Below are positions 13,926 through 22,172 of a stretch of DNA of 64,000 nucleotides, piece by piece. Both the position numbers and the translations under genes were made by a program. Positions within the stretch are counted from its first letter, which is position 1; each line of letters opens with the position of its first letter. The stretch comes from RDYJ01 sp034931405 (lineage in GTDB: Bacteria; Cyanobacteriota; Cyanobacteriia; Cyanobacteriales; Nostocaceae), in contig NZ_JAYGHA010000003.1 in NCBI RefSeq assembly GCF_034931405.1, positions 1 through 64,000 of the forward strand, given 5' to 3'. Under the pieces are notes generated by a model, which worked only from the letters and a program-made list of their open reading frames with translations, had not been told where the DNA came from and made no database searches.

Positions 13926-14981
13926 TTACCTGACAAAACCGCGTTTAATTTGTTCGCTTTCAATAGCTGCAAATAAAGCGCGAAAGTTACCTTCACCAAA
14001 ACCAGCAGCTTGAGAACGACGTTCAATAAATTCAAAGAAAAAGGTCGGTTCATTAAAAATTGGCTGGGTGAAAATCTGCAATAGTAAAGCCTCTAGAGGT
14101 GCATCTTTTTGACAATCAACCAAAATTTCTTGTTGAGCGATCGCTTGTAATTCTAGAGGTGATAAAGGTAATTCTAAACGCTGTTCTAACTGTGTATAGT
14201 AGCTGTTAGGAACAGAAAGAAAAGATAAACCAGCAGCACGAAAACGAGCGATCGCACTAATTAAATTTGCAGTCCGCAAAGCGATATGTTGCACACCAGG
14301 TCCCCGATTCACCTCTAAAAACTCCTGAATTTGAGAATTAGGTGAAGCCGGCTCATTAATCGGCAATTGTACCCTACCATTAGATGAAATCATCACCTGA
14401 CTATGTAAACCAGAGCGATCAGTTTGAATTTTAAAACTTTGTTGGGGTTGAAAATCGAGAATGCGTTGATACCAACTAACAGCAGTCTTTAAATCACCAA
14501 CAGCTACATTTAAAACAACATGATCTATAGCTGTAAAACTATCATCAATTACCGATTCTAACTGACTACTAATAATATTGCGTTCAATCAATGTATGGCT
14601 TAATCTACCCCAAGCCGCAATTTTCGAGTATTTGCAAGCTATACCATCTTGAACAGGTTGAAGAATTTTTGCACCATTGGCAACAGTTTGTGCTGTCACT
14701 GCTTCCACGTCTGCTACAGCAAAAGCAACATCCGCTACACCAGGAGGATGATGACGCAAAAACTCGGCTACCGGGCTGATGGGTGATAATGGTGAAGATA
14801 GTAAAAAAATAACATTACCACTTTTCACAACTTCAGTGTCAGTGTGAAACGATTTTCCCTGATGCAAAGGGGTGGGGAAAATCTGATTAACTACCGCTTG
14901 AAACCCCAGATATTTGACAAACCAATTGCGCCAAGCTTGGGCATCTTCCACATAGAAGTGAACGTGATCAATTTGGAACAT
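13926..14981 (-). CDS. hppD: 4-Hydroxyphenylpyruvate dioxygenase
   Basis: 351 aa with two vicinal-oxygen-chelate halves. The C-terminal half carries the expected Fe(II) facial triad: H154 in AIDHVVLNV, H232 in GVQHIALRT and E317 in TFFFEFIER, plus the GFGEGNFRALF gating helix near the end. The enzyme converts 4-hydroxyphenylpyruvate to homogentisate, the head-group precursor for tocopherol in cyanobacteria. Length agrees with cyanobacterial HPPDs. It lies 73 bases upstream of the HAD gene on the same strand. Confidence 0.93.
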   Translation of the reverse strand: MFQIDHVHFYVEDAQAWRNWFVKYLGFQAVVNQIFPTPLHQGKSFHTDTEVVKSGNVIFLLSSPLSPISPVAEFLRHHPPGVADVAFAVADVEAVTAQTVANGAKILQPVQDGIACKYSKIAAWGRLSHTLIERNIISSQLESVIDDSFTAIDHVVLNVAVGDLKTAVSWYQRILDFQPQQSFKIQTDRSGLHSQVMISSNGRVQLPINEPASPNSQIQEFLEVNRGPGVQHIALRTANLISAIARFRAAGLSFLSVPNSYYTQLEQRLELPLSPLELQAIAQQEILVDCQKDAPLEALLLQIFTQPIFNEPTFFFEFIERRSQAAGFGEGNFRALFAAIESEQIKRGFVR

Positions 14982-15074
14982 AATTTCTGAAAATCCAGAG
15001 CAACAGCTTAATTATCAGTAAATTTTCCCTTTCCTGCTAAATTTACGTGTATTTCCTTAGCAAGAATTTTGAAT

Positions 15075-15779
15075 TTAAAAAAACAGATGACTATCTGGTT
15101 GAATGTTAATTTCCATCGGTACAGCTTCAGGTTCAGCCGATAAAGCATAGAAAATAGCATTAGCCGCAGTTTCACAACTGAGCATTTTTTTGCGGTCTAC
15201 CTTCAAACTTACATTGTCCCAAAAAGGAGAATCTACACCACCAAAATAAAACAGCGTAAACTTCACACCAAAACGTTTAAGTTCTTCCGCCATACATTTG
15301 CTAAAACCCACCACCCCAAATTTAGAAGCGGAATAAGCCGCAGCCATAGCCATTGAATGTTTACCTAAAATCCCGACTATGTTACAAATATGACCAGATT
15401 TGCGTTTTTGCATTTCTTGGGCTGCTGCTTGAGAGGTGTAGAAGCTACCTTTTAAATTTAGATCCAAAATTTTATCTAATTCTGCCGGTTCTATGTTGTT
15501 GTAGGGTTTGAGGATGCCTAAACCAGCCGCATTTACCAAAACATCTATTTGACCGAAGTGCGCTAAAGTTGCTTGCATTAATGCTTCTACCTGTTCTGGT
15601 TGTGTAATATCCGTGGGAACTGTCAATACTTTCCCTGGTAACTCATTTGCTAGTGTTGTTAAATTTACCGCATCTCTAGCTGCTAGTACCAACTTAGCCC
15701 CTGTGGGTGCAAGTTTCCGAGCTATGGCTGAACCAATACCACCAGTAGCACCAACGACGACAATAACTTTATCCTGCAT
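15075..15779 (-). CDS. SDR-family oxidoreductase with Gly at the catalytic Ser position
   Basis: 234 aa. The cofactor motif is GATGGIG, followed by NAAG, and the active site is YSASK (Tyr149, Lys153 from the ATG start). The position 13 residues before Tyr, normally Ser in NISS, is Gly in ICNIVGILGK. Either the enzyme has altered catalysis or a neighbouring Ser (KHSMAM) substitutes. ATG at 15779 is preferred over the GTG one codon earlier. It heads the leftward group containing hppD, but no specific role in that pathway is shown. Confidence 0.85.
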   Translation of the reverse strand: MQDKVIVVVGATGGIGSAIARKLAPTGAKLVLAARDAVNLTTLANELPGKVLTVPTDITQPEQVEALMQATLAHFGQIDVLVNAAGLGILKPYNNIEPAELDKILDLNLKGSFYTSQAAAQEMQKRKSGHICNIVGILGKHSMAMAAAYSASKFGVVGFSKCMAEELKRFGVKFTLFYFGGVDSPFWDNVSLKVDRKKMLSCETAANAIFYALSAEPEAVPMEINIQPDSHLFF

Positions 15780-15974
15780 CACAGTTTTTATAATTTAGTT
15801 TACATTTCTTTACAGAGTATAGCAGGTGTCAGGAGTCGGTAAAGGTTCTATATAGCAATTCCCATTCAAATGAGGTACAAGCTGTAATAATTAAACGCAG
15901 ATGGACGCAGATGAACGCAGATAATTTTGAGACTAGGAAATGCTATATTAGATTCTAGGATGAGAGGTGAAACT

Positions 15975-16265
15975 ATGACCTTTGAACAAGCTGTTTTAGA
16001 AAATTTGCGAGAATTACCAGCAGATAAACAACAGGAAGTTTTAGATTTTATTCAATTTCTCAAACATAAATTATCAGCAGAGAAATCACATATTAAACCT
16101 GATGGAGAAACTTTCTGGGAAATGACTTTGCGATTTAGGGAAAGGATGGAATGGGAGGGTATAGAATTTACAGATGAAGATTTTGCTAATCTTAGAGATC
16201 GCAGTCCAGGAAGAGAGGTAGAAATCTTCTATGCGAACTTCCCATTCCATGTTTTGATGTTCTAA
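15975..16265 (+). CDS. Solitary DUF2281-like antitoxin with replaced C-terminus
   Basis: 96 aa from ATG 15975 (preceded by GAGAGGTGA). Residues 1-40 (FEQAVLENLRELPADKQQEV then LDFIQFLKHKL) are the DUF2281 module, and FANLRDRSPGREVEI is the usual antitoxin tail. Normal members stop at about GREV; here the frame runs on into YANFPFHVLMF, which is antisense to a broken gene. No toxin gene follows. I interpret it as a VapB-like antitoxin that lost its toxin by a rearrangement at about 16215. Confidence 0.7.
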   Translation: MTFEQAVLENLRELPADKQQEVLDFIQFLKHKLSAEKSHIKPDGETFWEMTLRFRERMEWEGIEFTDEDFANLRDRSPGREVEIFYANFPFHVLMF

Positions 16266-16539
16266 GCGTATTTCACACCCAGGCGGACTCTTAACAATAG
16301 GTGGATGTTCAATGTACTCTGGATAACAAATGGAAAAACCTATGCTTCTATACTCAAAATCAGTATTATTTTGTATTACTATAGTGTGTTCGATCCGATT
16401 TGCTATGATATCTTTGGTGATCGTAGTAGCAATTCTTTCTGATACTATTCCATTTTCTTGTATAAATCTCCCATACAATATCCTCAAATTCATCCCAAGA
16501 TTTAGGTTTAGGTAAATCACTTGTTGAAGGTGTCGGCAT
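16216..16539 (-). pseudogene. Broken gene: N-terminus plus distal fragment of a larger protein
   Basis: From ATG 16539 the minus strand reads MPTPSTSDLPKPKSWDEFED, an N-terminus I associate with large cyanobacterial proteins that begin with a restriction-endonuclease-like domain, but the frame ends at 16366. From about 16440 a second frame encodes convincing protein sequence (RIEHTIVIQNNTDFEYRSIG, then CEIRLEHQNMEWEVRIEDFY), running to the junction with the antitoxin gene. A frameshift or internal deletion joins the two pieces. The parent family is a guess. Confidence 0.4.
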
Positions 16540-16799
16540 ATTTAATTTGCAGTGCTTTTTATCAAGATACTATTTTTTAATTATAAACTTCGCCAATTAT
16601 TTTTTAGATTTAATATATATATTGAAGTAATATAACCTAAATTTAATTTTTTCAGTTATTTAATTGTTCAAATTTCTATTTGTCGAGTCAAAAAATAACA
16701 ATTCTTGAAATTTTACATGAATAATTTATAAACACAAATGTAAATTAAAAATTTTAATTTCAAAAACAAAAGAATTTATATTATGAATCCTGACTCCTA
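16540..16799. other. AT-rich gap without recognisable content
   Basis: Mostly A/T runs with no ORF, hairpin or repeat that I can identify. It separates the broken gene from the MITE-like element starting at 16800. Confidence 0.5.
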
Positions 16800-17020
16800 A
16801 TTAGGGTTTGCTGAGAAAGTCTTTCCGTGAGGGCAGGGAACAGGGAACAGGGAACAGGGAACAGTTTCAAGAGTTGGATGGGAGCGATTTTTCCTTTGAG
16901 TAGCAATTAAATGCAAGGTTTTTAAGTTTCCACCTCGTAAAAGCTTGCACTTTTTTTTACTTGAAAACGGCTTAAACCCTTTACCCGTAATCTTTTCATG
17001 TTTATTCAGCAAGCCCTAAT
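16800..17020. mobile_element. AGGGTTTGCTGA-ended MITE-like element, copy 1
   Basis: TTAGGGTTTGCTGAGAAAGT at the left end is complementary to TTTATTCAGCAAGCCCTAA at the right end, flanked by TAA/TTA-type sequence. Inside is an AGGGAACAGGGAACAGGGAA heptamer array. A second copy with the same ends and array is at 40048-40265 and a truncated one at 54113. Located just downstream of atpG. Confidence 0.7.
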
Positions 17021-17093
17021 TAAAACAAAAATATTAGCAATTGATGATTGGCCATAGTTAATGTCACAACTACCCCAATCACCAATTACCAAA

Positions 17094-18041
17094 TTAAGTA
17101 AGAGCTTCCGCACCACCCACAACTTCCAGGAGTTCCTGGGTAATTGCGGCTTGACGGGCTTTGTTGTAAGACAATGACAAGGTTTTAATGAGTTCACCTG
17201 CATTTTCGCTGGCGTTACTCATTGCTGTCATCCGTGCTGCTAATTCACTAGCTGCTGATTCTTGTAATGCTCTTAATAACTGGTTACTCAAATACAAAGG
17301 CAACAAAGAATCTAGAATTTGTACAGGGTCTTGTTCAAAAATCATGTCGCGGGGTAAAGGACGAACTGTGCTAGTTACCTTTTCCCGTTCGACTTGGAAC
17401 TGACCACCACGAGTTGTTAAGCGGAAGATTTCATCATCTGCGGCTTCTAAACCTTGGGTATCCAAAGGAAGCAAGGTTTGGACAACTGGACGAGAGCTAA
17501 CCAAAGACACAAATTTGGTATAAACTAACTCGATGCGGTCTACTTTTTCTGAAAGGAACAAAGAAAGTAGTTCATCAGCGATATTAGTAGCTTCTGCTGC
17601 GGTGGGGATTTGTTCTAACCCAGTGTAACTCGCATCAATTTTATAGTTGCGACGTTGAAAGTATTGAGTAGCTTTGCGGCCGACAACTACCAAGGTAGTT
17701 TCTAAACCTTCGGTCTGGAGTTCCTTCGCACGGGTTTCTGCCCGACGGATCACGTTACCGTTGTAACCACCACACAGACCTCTATCACCGGAAATAACCA
17801 GCAAGCCGACTGATTTAACTTCGCGTTTTTTCAGTAGTGGTAGGTCTACGTCTTCAAAACGGAGACGAGTTTGCAAACCAAATAATACTTGTGCCAAGCG
17901 GTCAGCAAAGGGACGGGTAGCAATTACTTGTTCTTGAGCGCGACGGACTCTGGCCGCAGCGACCAGTCGCATAGCTTCGGTAATTTTTTTGGTGTTTTTG
18001 ACCGACTGAATGCGATCGCGTATTGATTTGAGATTAGCCAT
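17094..18041 (-). CDS. atpG: F1Fo ATP synthase gamma subunit
   Basis: 315 aa (called atpC in some cyanobacterial schemes). N-terminal LKSIRDRIQSVKNTKKITEA and C-terminal RQAAITQELLEVVGGAEAL form the coiled-coil rotor axis, and the central region contains the extra segment typical of photosynthetic gamma subunits, making it longer than the bacterial form of about 287 aa. It couples proton flow through the c-ring to conformational changes in alpha3beta3. It is the last gene of the operon; beta and epsilon genes are not in the window, as usual in cyanobacteria. Confidence 0.97.
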   Translation of the reverse strand: MANLKSIRDRIQSVKNTKKITEAMRLVAAARVRRAQEQVIATRPFADRLAQVLFGLQTRLRFEDVDLPLLKKREVKSVGLLVISGDRGLCGGYNGNVIRRAETRAKELQTEGLETTLVVVGRKATQYFQRRNYKIDASYTGLEQIPTAAEATNIADELLSLFLSEKVDRIELVYTKFVSLVSSRPVVQTLLPLDTQGLEAADDEIFRLTTRGGQFQVEREKVTSTVRPLPRDMIFEQDPVQILDSLLPLYLSNQLLRALQESAASELAARMTAMSNASENAGELIKTLSLSYNKARQAAITQELLEVVGGAEALT

Positions 18042-18044
18042 AAT

Positions 18045-18140
18045 ATTTAGGTCATTGGTAATTGGTAATTGGTCATTGGTAATTGGTAATTGGGTAAGAG
18101 TTCTTGCTATTACCTATTACCCATTACCCATTACCTGTTA
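18045..18140. repeat. Heptamer tandem repeats between atpA and atpG
   Basis: GGTAATT-type units followed by CATTACC-type units (ATTACCCATTACCCATTACC). The two arrays are roughly complementary and could fold together in the atp transcript. Confidence 0.7.
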
Positions 18141-18144
18141 CCTG

Positions 18145-19665
18145 TTACGCTGTAGCTAGAAAGGTCTTCTTGTAGTCAGCTAAAGCTTCTTTGAGGGCTG
18201 CTTCTTCAGCATCTCCCAAGACTTTGCTGCCTTGTACTGCTTGGTAGTAGGAATTTTTGCCGGTCTTCAAGTAATCACGGAAGCCTTTAACAAAGCTGGT
18301 GACTTGGGTGGTAGCAATGTCATCGAAATAACCGTTAATACCCGCGTACAAAATTGCTACTTGTTCAGCTACGGAAAGAGGATCGTTTTGGGGCTGTTTT
18401 AACAGTTCCCGTAAGCGTACACCCCTTGCTAACTGGTCTTGGGTGGCTTTATCTAAGTCAGAAGCAAATTGGGCGAAAGCTTGTAGGTCGTCAAACTGTG
18501 CTAATTCCAGTTTAATCTTACCGGCAACTTTTTTCATGGCCTTGGTTTGTGCCGCAGAACCTACACGGGATACAGAGATACCGGGGTTTACAGCGGGACG
18601 GATACCAGAGTTAAACAAGTCAGAAGACAAGAAAATCTGACCGTCGGTAATAGAAATTACGTTGGTAGGAATGTATGCCGATACGTCACCAGCTTGGGTT
18701 TCAATGATAGGTAGGGCAGTCATACTACCTTTACCTAGTTCATCGCTGAGTTTAGCAGCACGTTCCAACAAGCGAGAGTGAATGTAGAATACATCACCAG
18801 GGTAAGCTTCCCGTCCGGGTGGACGACGTAGCAGCAAGGACATTTGGCGATAAGCCTGAGCTTGCTTAGAAAGGTCATCGTAAATGATTAAGGTCGCTTT
18901 GCCTTTGTACATGAAATACTCAGCAATACTAGCGCCTGTGTAGGGAGCGAGGAATTGTAAGGTAGCTGGGTCACTGGCGTTAGCGGCTACAACTACGGTG
19001 TAGTCCATTGCGCCTTTTTCTTGTAAGGTTTGGACTACGTTAGCAACGGTGGAAGCTTTTTGACCGATCGCAACGTAAACGCAAACGACATCTTCACCTT
19101 TTTGGTTGATGATGGTGTCAATAGCGATCGCAGTTTTACCAGTTTGGCGATCGCCAATAATCAACTCACGTTGACCCCGACCAACGGGAATCATGGAGTC
19201 AATAGCGGTGATACCGGTTTGCATTGGTTCGTGTACGGAACGACGCGCAATAATACCGGGGGCTGGGGATTCAATCAAACGGCTTTCTGTGGTTTTTGGT
19301 TCACCTTTACCATCAATGGGGCGACCCAAAGCATCCACAACCCGACCAATTAAGGCTTCACCCACAGCTACTTGGGCAATTCTCCCAGTAGCGGTAACGG
19401 TACTACCTTCTTGGATGTTGCGGCCTTCACCCATCAGTACCGCACCAACGTTATCTTCTTCTAAGTTTTGGGCGATACCAATAGTACCATCTTCAAATTC
19501 TAGAAGTTCCCCAGCCATAGCTTTTTCCAAGCCATAAATCCGGGCAATACCGTCACCAACTTGTAATACAGTACCAACGTTAGCAACTTTGACATCTTGG
19601 TCATATTGCTCGATTTGTTGTTGGATAATGCTGCTGATTTCGTCTGGTCTAATTGAAATGCTCAT
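18145..19665 (-). CDS. atpA: F1Fo ATP synthase alpha subunit
   Basis: 506 aa from the ATG at 19665 (MSISIRPDEISSIIQQQIEQ). A 34-codon in-frame extension to 19767 consists of repeat-derived sequence and is rejected. The P-loop GDRQTGKT is at residues 171-178; YDDLSKQAQAYRQMSLLLRR and the alpha signature PAVNPGISVSRVGSAAQ are present. The subunit binds non-catalytic nucleotide and completes the catalytic sites of beta. Position between delta and gamma genes is the standard cyanobacterial order. Confidence 0.97.
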   Translation of the reverse strand: MSISIRPDEISSIIQQQIEQYDQDVKVANVGTVLQVGDGIARIYGLEKAMAGELLEFEDGTIGIAQNLEEDNVGAVLMGEGRNIQEGSTVTATGRIAQVAVGEALIGRVVDALGRPIDGKGEPKTTESRLIESPAPGIIARRSVHEPMQTGITAIDSMIPVGRGQRELIIGDRQTGKTAIAIDTIINQKGEDVVCVYVAIGQKASTVANVVQTLQEKGAMDYTVVVAANASDPATLQFLAPYTGASIAEYFMYKGKATLIIYDDLSKQAQAYRQMSLLLRRPPGREAYPGDVFYIHSRLLERAAKLSDELGKGSMTALPIIETQAGDVSAYIPTNVISITDGQIFLSSDLFNSGIRPAVNPGISVSRVGSAAQTKAMKKVAGKIKLELAQFDDLQAFAQFASDLDKATQDQLARGVRLRELLKQPQNDPLSVAEQVAILYAGINGYFDDIATTQVTSFVKGFRDYLKTGKNSYYQAVQGSKVLGDAEEAALKEALADYKKTFLATA

Positions 19666-19844
19666 TATGCCTATGTTCAGTTTGCTTTTAAGACGGAAGA
19701 AGTGATTGGGGATTCGATTTTGGATTTTGGATTTTGGATTTAATTTTTGGTTTGAATAACTAGACAAAACTTCATTGTTCTAATTACCTTCACCTCAATC
19801 TAAAATCTAAAATCTAAAATCTAAAAATACCCATTACCCAACTT

Positions 19845-20399
19845 TTAGTTACTGTTTAAACTTAAAGAAAGGCGACGTAGTTGACCTCTTAAACTTGCGT
19901 CAATTACTTGAGAACCGACTTTGATGATTACACCACCAATCAAATCGGTATCTATCTTAGTTTCTATTTCTACTTCTCTCGCTTTGGTGATAGCCAGTGC
20001 CTTTTCTTTTACTGCTTGCAATTGAGCTTCTGTCAAAGGAACCGCAGAAGTAATTTCCGCTAATACAGTTTGATTCAGTTCCCGTAACAAAGCTACATAC
20101 TGCTGTAAAATTGCTTGCAAGAAGGCAATCCGTCTTCTATCAACCAAAAACAGTAAGAAGTTGCGTAGGTAGGGACTAACACCTTCCCCTAATAATTGTT
20201 TGAGGAGATTCTTCTTGTTGTCAGCCTGAATAAAGGGATTGTCCAAAAAGTTTTGGAGTTCCCCAGAGCCTGAAAGCAAGTTAATCAAAGTCCGTGCATC
20301 AGTCCCAATCTCTTCTGTTAAGTTGTGTGATTGAGCGATAGATAATAAAGCCTGTGCATAAGGCTGGGCTACTTCAGCTGTTGCTGCATTACTTTTCAT
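19845..20399 (-). CDS. atpH: F1Fo ATP synthase delta subunit
   Basis: 184 aa (atpD in cyanobacterial naming). The N-terminal helical bundle includes VAQPYAQALLSIAQ, and the C-terminal signature ETKIDTDLIGGVIIKVGSQV matches OSCP/delta. It links the top of F1 to the b/b' stalk. It starts two bases after the atpF stop, so the two are probably translationally coupled. Confidence 0.96.
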   Translation of the reverse strand: MKSNAATAEVAQPYAQALLSIAQSHNLTEEIGTDARTLINLLSGSGELQNFLDNPFIQADNKKNLLKQLLGEGVSPYLRNFLLFLVDRRRIAFLQAILQQYVALLRELNQTVLAEITSAVPLTEAQLQAVKEKALAITKAREVEIETKIDTDLIGGVIIKVGSQVIDASLRGQLRRLSLSLNSN

Positions 20400-20401
20400 G
20401 C

Positions 20402-20959
20402 TTAACCTCCCAATTGAGCGATGCTGCGGTCAATAATAGTTGTTTGAGCATCCTCGGAAATGCCAGCTTGCAGTTGCGCCTCGGCTTTTTGTAATGCTTG
20501 AGCTACTACTTTTTGACGGAGTTGAGAAATCGCTCTCTCAAGTTCCGCATTCAAGTCAGCAGTACCCGCAGCTTGCATTTTGGCAATGTCAGCGGCCGAT
20601 TGGTCTAAGATTGCTTTTTGAGCAGCTTTAGCACTTTCTTCAGCTTCTGCTTTAATTCTTGTCGCTTCAGCTTGAGCTTGTGTCAGCTTTTGTTGCGCCT
20701 CTTGCAATTGCTTGGCTGCTTCCGCTGCTCTTTGCTCTGCACTCTTAATTGCTGTTTCAATATTTTCTCGACGAGATTTGAGGGTTGTACCCAACACTTT
20801 CCGTCCGAAAACAAACAGCACAGTAATAATAATGGCAAGGTTAATTAGGTTGGTCTCTAAAATATTAGTATTTAGACCAAAACCACTATGTTCTGCTCCC
20901 TCTGCCAGTTCACCTCCGACGACGGCTGCTTCCGCCATCAACAGTAAAAAAGTCCCCAT
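20402..20959 (-). CDS. atpF: F1Fo ATP synthase b subunit
   Basis: 185 aa. A short hydrophobic leader-like N-terminus (MGTFLLLMAEAAVVGG) precedes the membrane segment TNLINLAIIITVLFVFGRKV (about 36-55) and a long Ala/Glu/Lys-rich coiled coil reaching the delta subunit. Photosynthetic b subunits carry such N-terminal extensions. Together with b' (next gene upstream) it forms the heterodimeric peripheral stalk. Confidence 0.96.
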   Translation of the reverse strand: MGTFLLLMAEAAVVGGELAEGAEHSGFGLNTNILETNLINLAIIITVLFVFGRKVLGTTLKSRRENIETAIKSAEQRAAEAAKQLQEAQQKLTQAQAEATRIKAEAEESAKAAQKAILDQSAADIAKMQAAGTADLNAELERAISQLRQKVVAQALQKAEAQLQAGISEDAQTTIIDRSIAQLGG

Positions 20960-21121
20960 GATTTTTAGTCCACAACTGTGCTGCCAAATTCAAAATTCCT
21001 TGTCAGTTTCAGAAGGCAAAAGGCAAGGGGCAAAAGGCAATAGTTGACTCTTCTGTGTTGAGATTCACTAATGACCAATGACTAATGACCAGTGACTAAT
21101 GACTAATGACAATTCTGTGAG

Positions 21122-21613
21122 TTAGCGTTGGCTTACTAAGTCAGCACCTAACAACTTCTCTAGTATTTGGCGACTGAGAGCATCTACCTGTGCTTCTAAT
21201 GAAGCCAAAGCTTGTTGTTTTTGCTGCTCAATTTCACCAGATGCTTTTTCTTTTTGTGCCTGAGCTTCTTTTTGCGCGGCGGCAATTTTCTGTGCTGCCG
21301 TTTTTTGCGCTTCTGCTTGAGCGGCGGCAATAATGGCTTGAGCTTGTCTTCTTGCGCCAGCTAGTTCTTGCTCATATTGCTGGGCTAATTTTTCAGTCTT
21401 TGACAAGCGTTCTTGGGCTTCTAATTGATTATTACGCACGTATTCGTTACGTCCATCAATGGCATTACCCAGGGGCTTATAAAGAGTTGCATTCAGTATC
21501 AGGGCTAAAACTAGAAACTGGATTGCCATTAAGGGCAAAGTCGCATCTAAGTCAAACAAGCCCCCTTCCTTGGCAACTTTTTCTACTGCCAATAAGGTGA
21601 TCCAATGTGTCAT
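21122..21613 (-). CDS. atpF2: F1Fo ATP synthase b' subunit
   Basis: 163 aa (atpG in older cyanobacterial naming). Membrane segment LPLMAIQFLVLALILNATLY (about 26-45) followed by KPLGNAIDGRNEYVRNNQLE, the b' signature, then an Ala/Gln-rich coiled coil. The b/b' pair is characteristic of photosynthetic organisms. Heptamer repeats (AATGACTAATGACCA type) fill the 162 bases to atpF. Confidence 0.96.
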   Translation of the reverse strand: MTHWITLLAVEKVAKEGGLFDLDATLPLMAIQFLVLALILNATLYKPLGNAIDGRNEYVRNNQLEAQERLSKTEKLAQQYEQELAGARRQAQAIIAAAQAEAQKTAAQKIAAAQKEAQAQKEKASGEIEQQKQQALASLEAQVDALSRQILEKLLGADLVSQR

Positions 21614-21660
21614 GGTTGCTTGTTCCTATCTATTGATTGTAGTTCTGAGTCCTGAGCGAT

Positions 21661-21699
21661 GAGTTATGAGTTATAAGTTAAACTCGCAACTCATAACTC
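21661..21699 (-). promoter_or_regulatory. Perfect hairpin between atpE and atpF2
   Basis: GAGTTATGAGTT (21661-21672) and AACTCATAACTC (21688-21699) form a 12-base perfect stem. Placed just after the c-subunit gene, it could stabilise the upstream mRNA or attenuate transcription, which would suit the high c:other stoichiometry; this is inference. Confidence 0.5.
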
Positions 21700-21751
21700 T
21701 TGAGATAATTCACTCAACACTCAGCACTCTATACTCTGTACTCTGTACTAA

Positions 21752-21997
21752 TTATGCGAAGGGGTTAGCAAACAACAGTACCAGAGCAACTACTAGACCA
21801 TAGATGGTTAACGCTTCCATAAACGCCAAACTGAGTAGCAATGTACCGCGAATTTTGCCTTCAGCTTCAGGTTGACGAGCAATACCTTCTACAGCTTGTC
21901 CTGCTGCATTACCTTGACCAATACCAGGTCCAATTGCAGCCAAACCAACAGCGAGAGCAGCAGCTAAAACGGAAGCAGCAGAAACTAATGGATCCAT
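21752..21997 (-). CDS. atpE: F1Fo ATP synthase c subunit (c-ring proteolipid)
   Basis: 81 aa, two transmembrane helices joined by the polar loop [12 protein letters not shown]. The proton-carrying carboxylate is E61 in [15 protein letters not shown], and GxGxGxG packing occurs in [15 protein letters not shown]. This is atpH in cyanobacterial naming. The sequence is almost invariant in cyanobacteria. Confidence 0.98.
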
Positions 21998-22059
21998 GAT
22001 ATTCTTTCCTTACTTTACAGATGTTGTTTGTTGAACTTGTAGATTTGTCAGTTGTCAGT

Positions 22060-22145
22060 GGAAGAAGGCAAGAGGCAAGAGGCAAGAGGCAAGAGTTTTT
22101 AATTAATATTTACTCTGTTCCCTGTTCCCTGTTCCCTGTTCCCTG
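22060..22145. repeat. Octamer/heptamer arrays between atpB and atpE
   Basis: GGCAAGAGGCAAGAGGCAAG (unit GGCAAGA) followed by TTCCCTGTTCCCTGTTCCC (unit TTCCCTG). Both are short tandem repetitive sequences of the kind scattered through heterocystous genomes. Confidence 0.7.
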
Positions 22146-22172
22146 ATTCCTAACTTTTTTCATCTGAGGGGT

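Noticed and set aside
16797..17012. Minus-strand 71-aa ORF
   Set aside because: It lies wholly inside the MITE-like element, with translated heptamer array and no ribosome binding site.
18145..19767. atpA start at 19767
   Set aside because: The extra 34 codons are repeat-derived, low-complexity sequence, and the conserved N-terminus begins at 19665.
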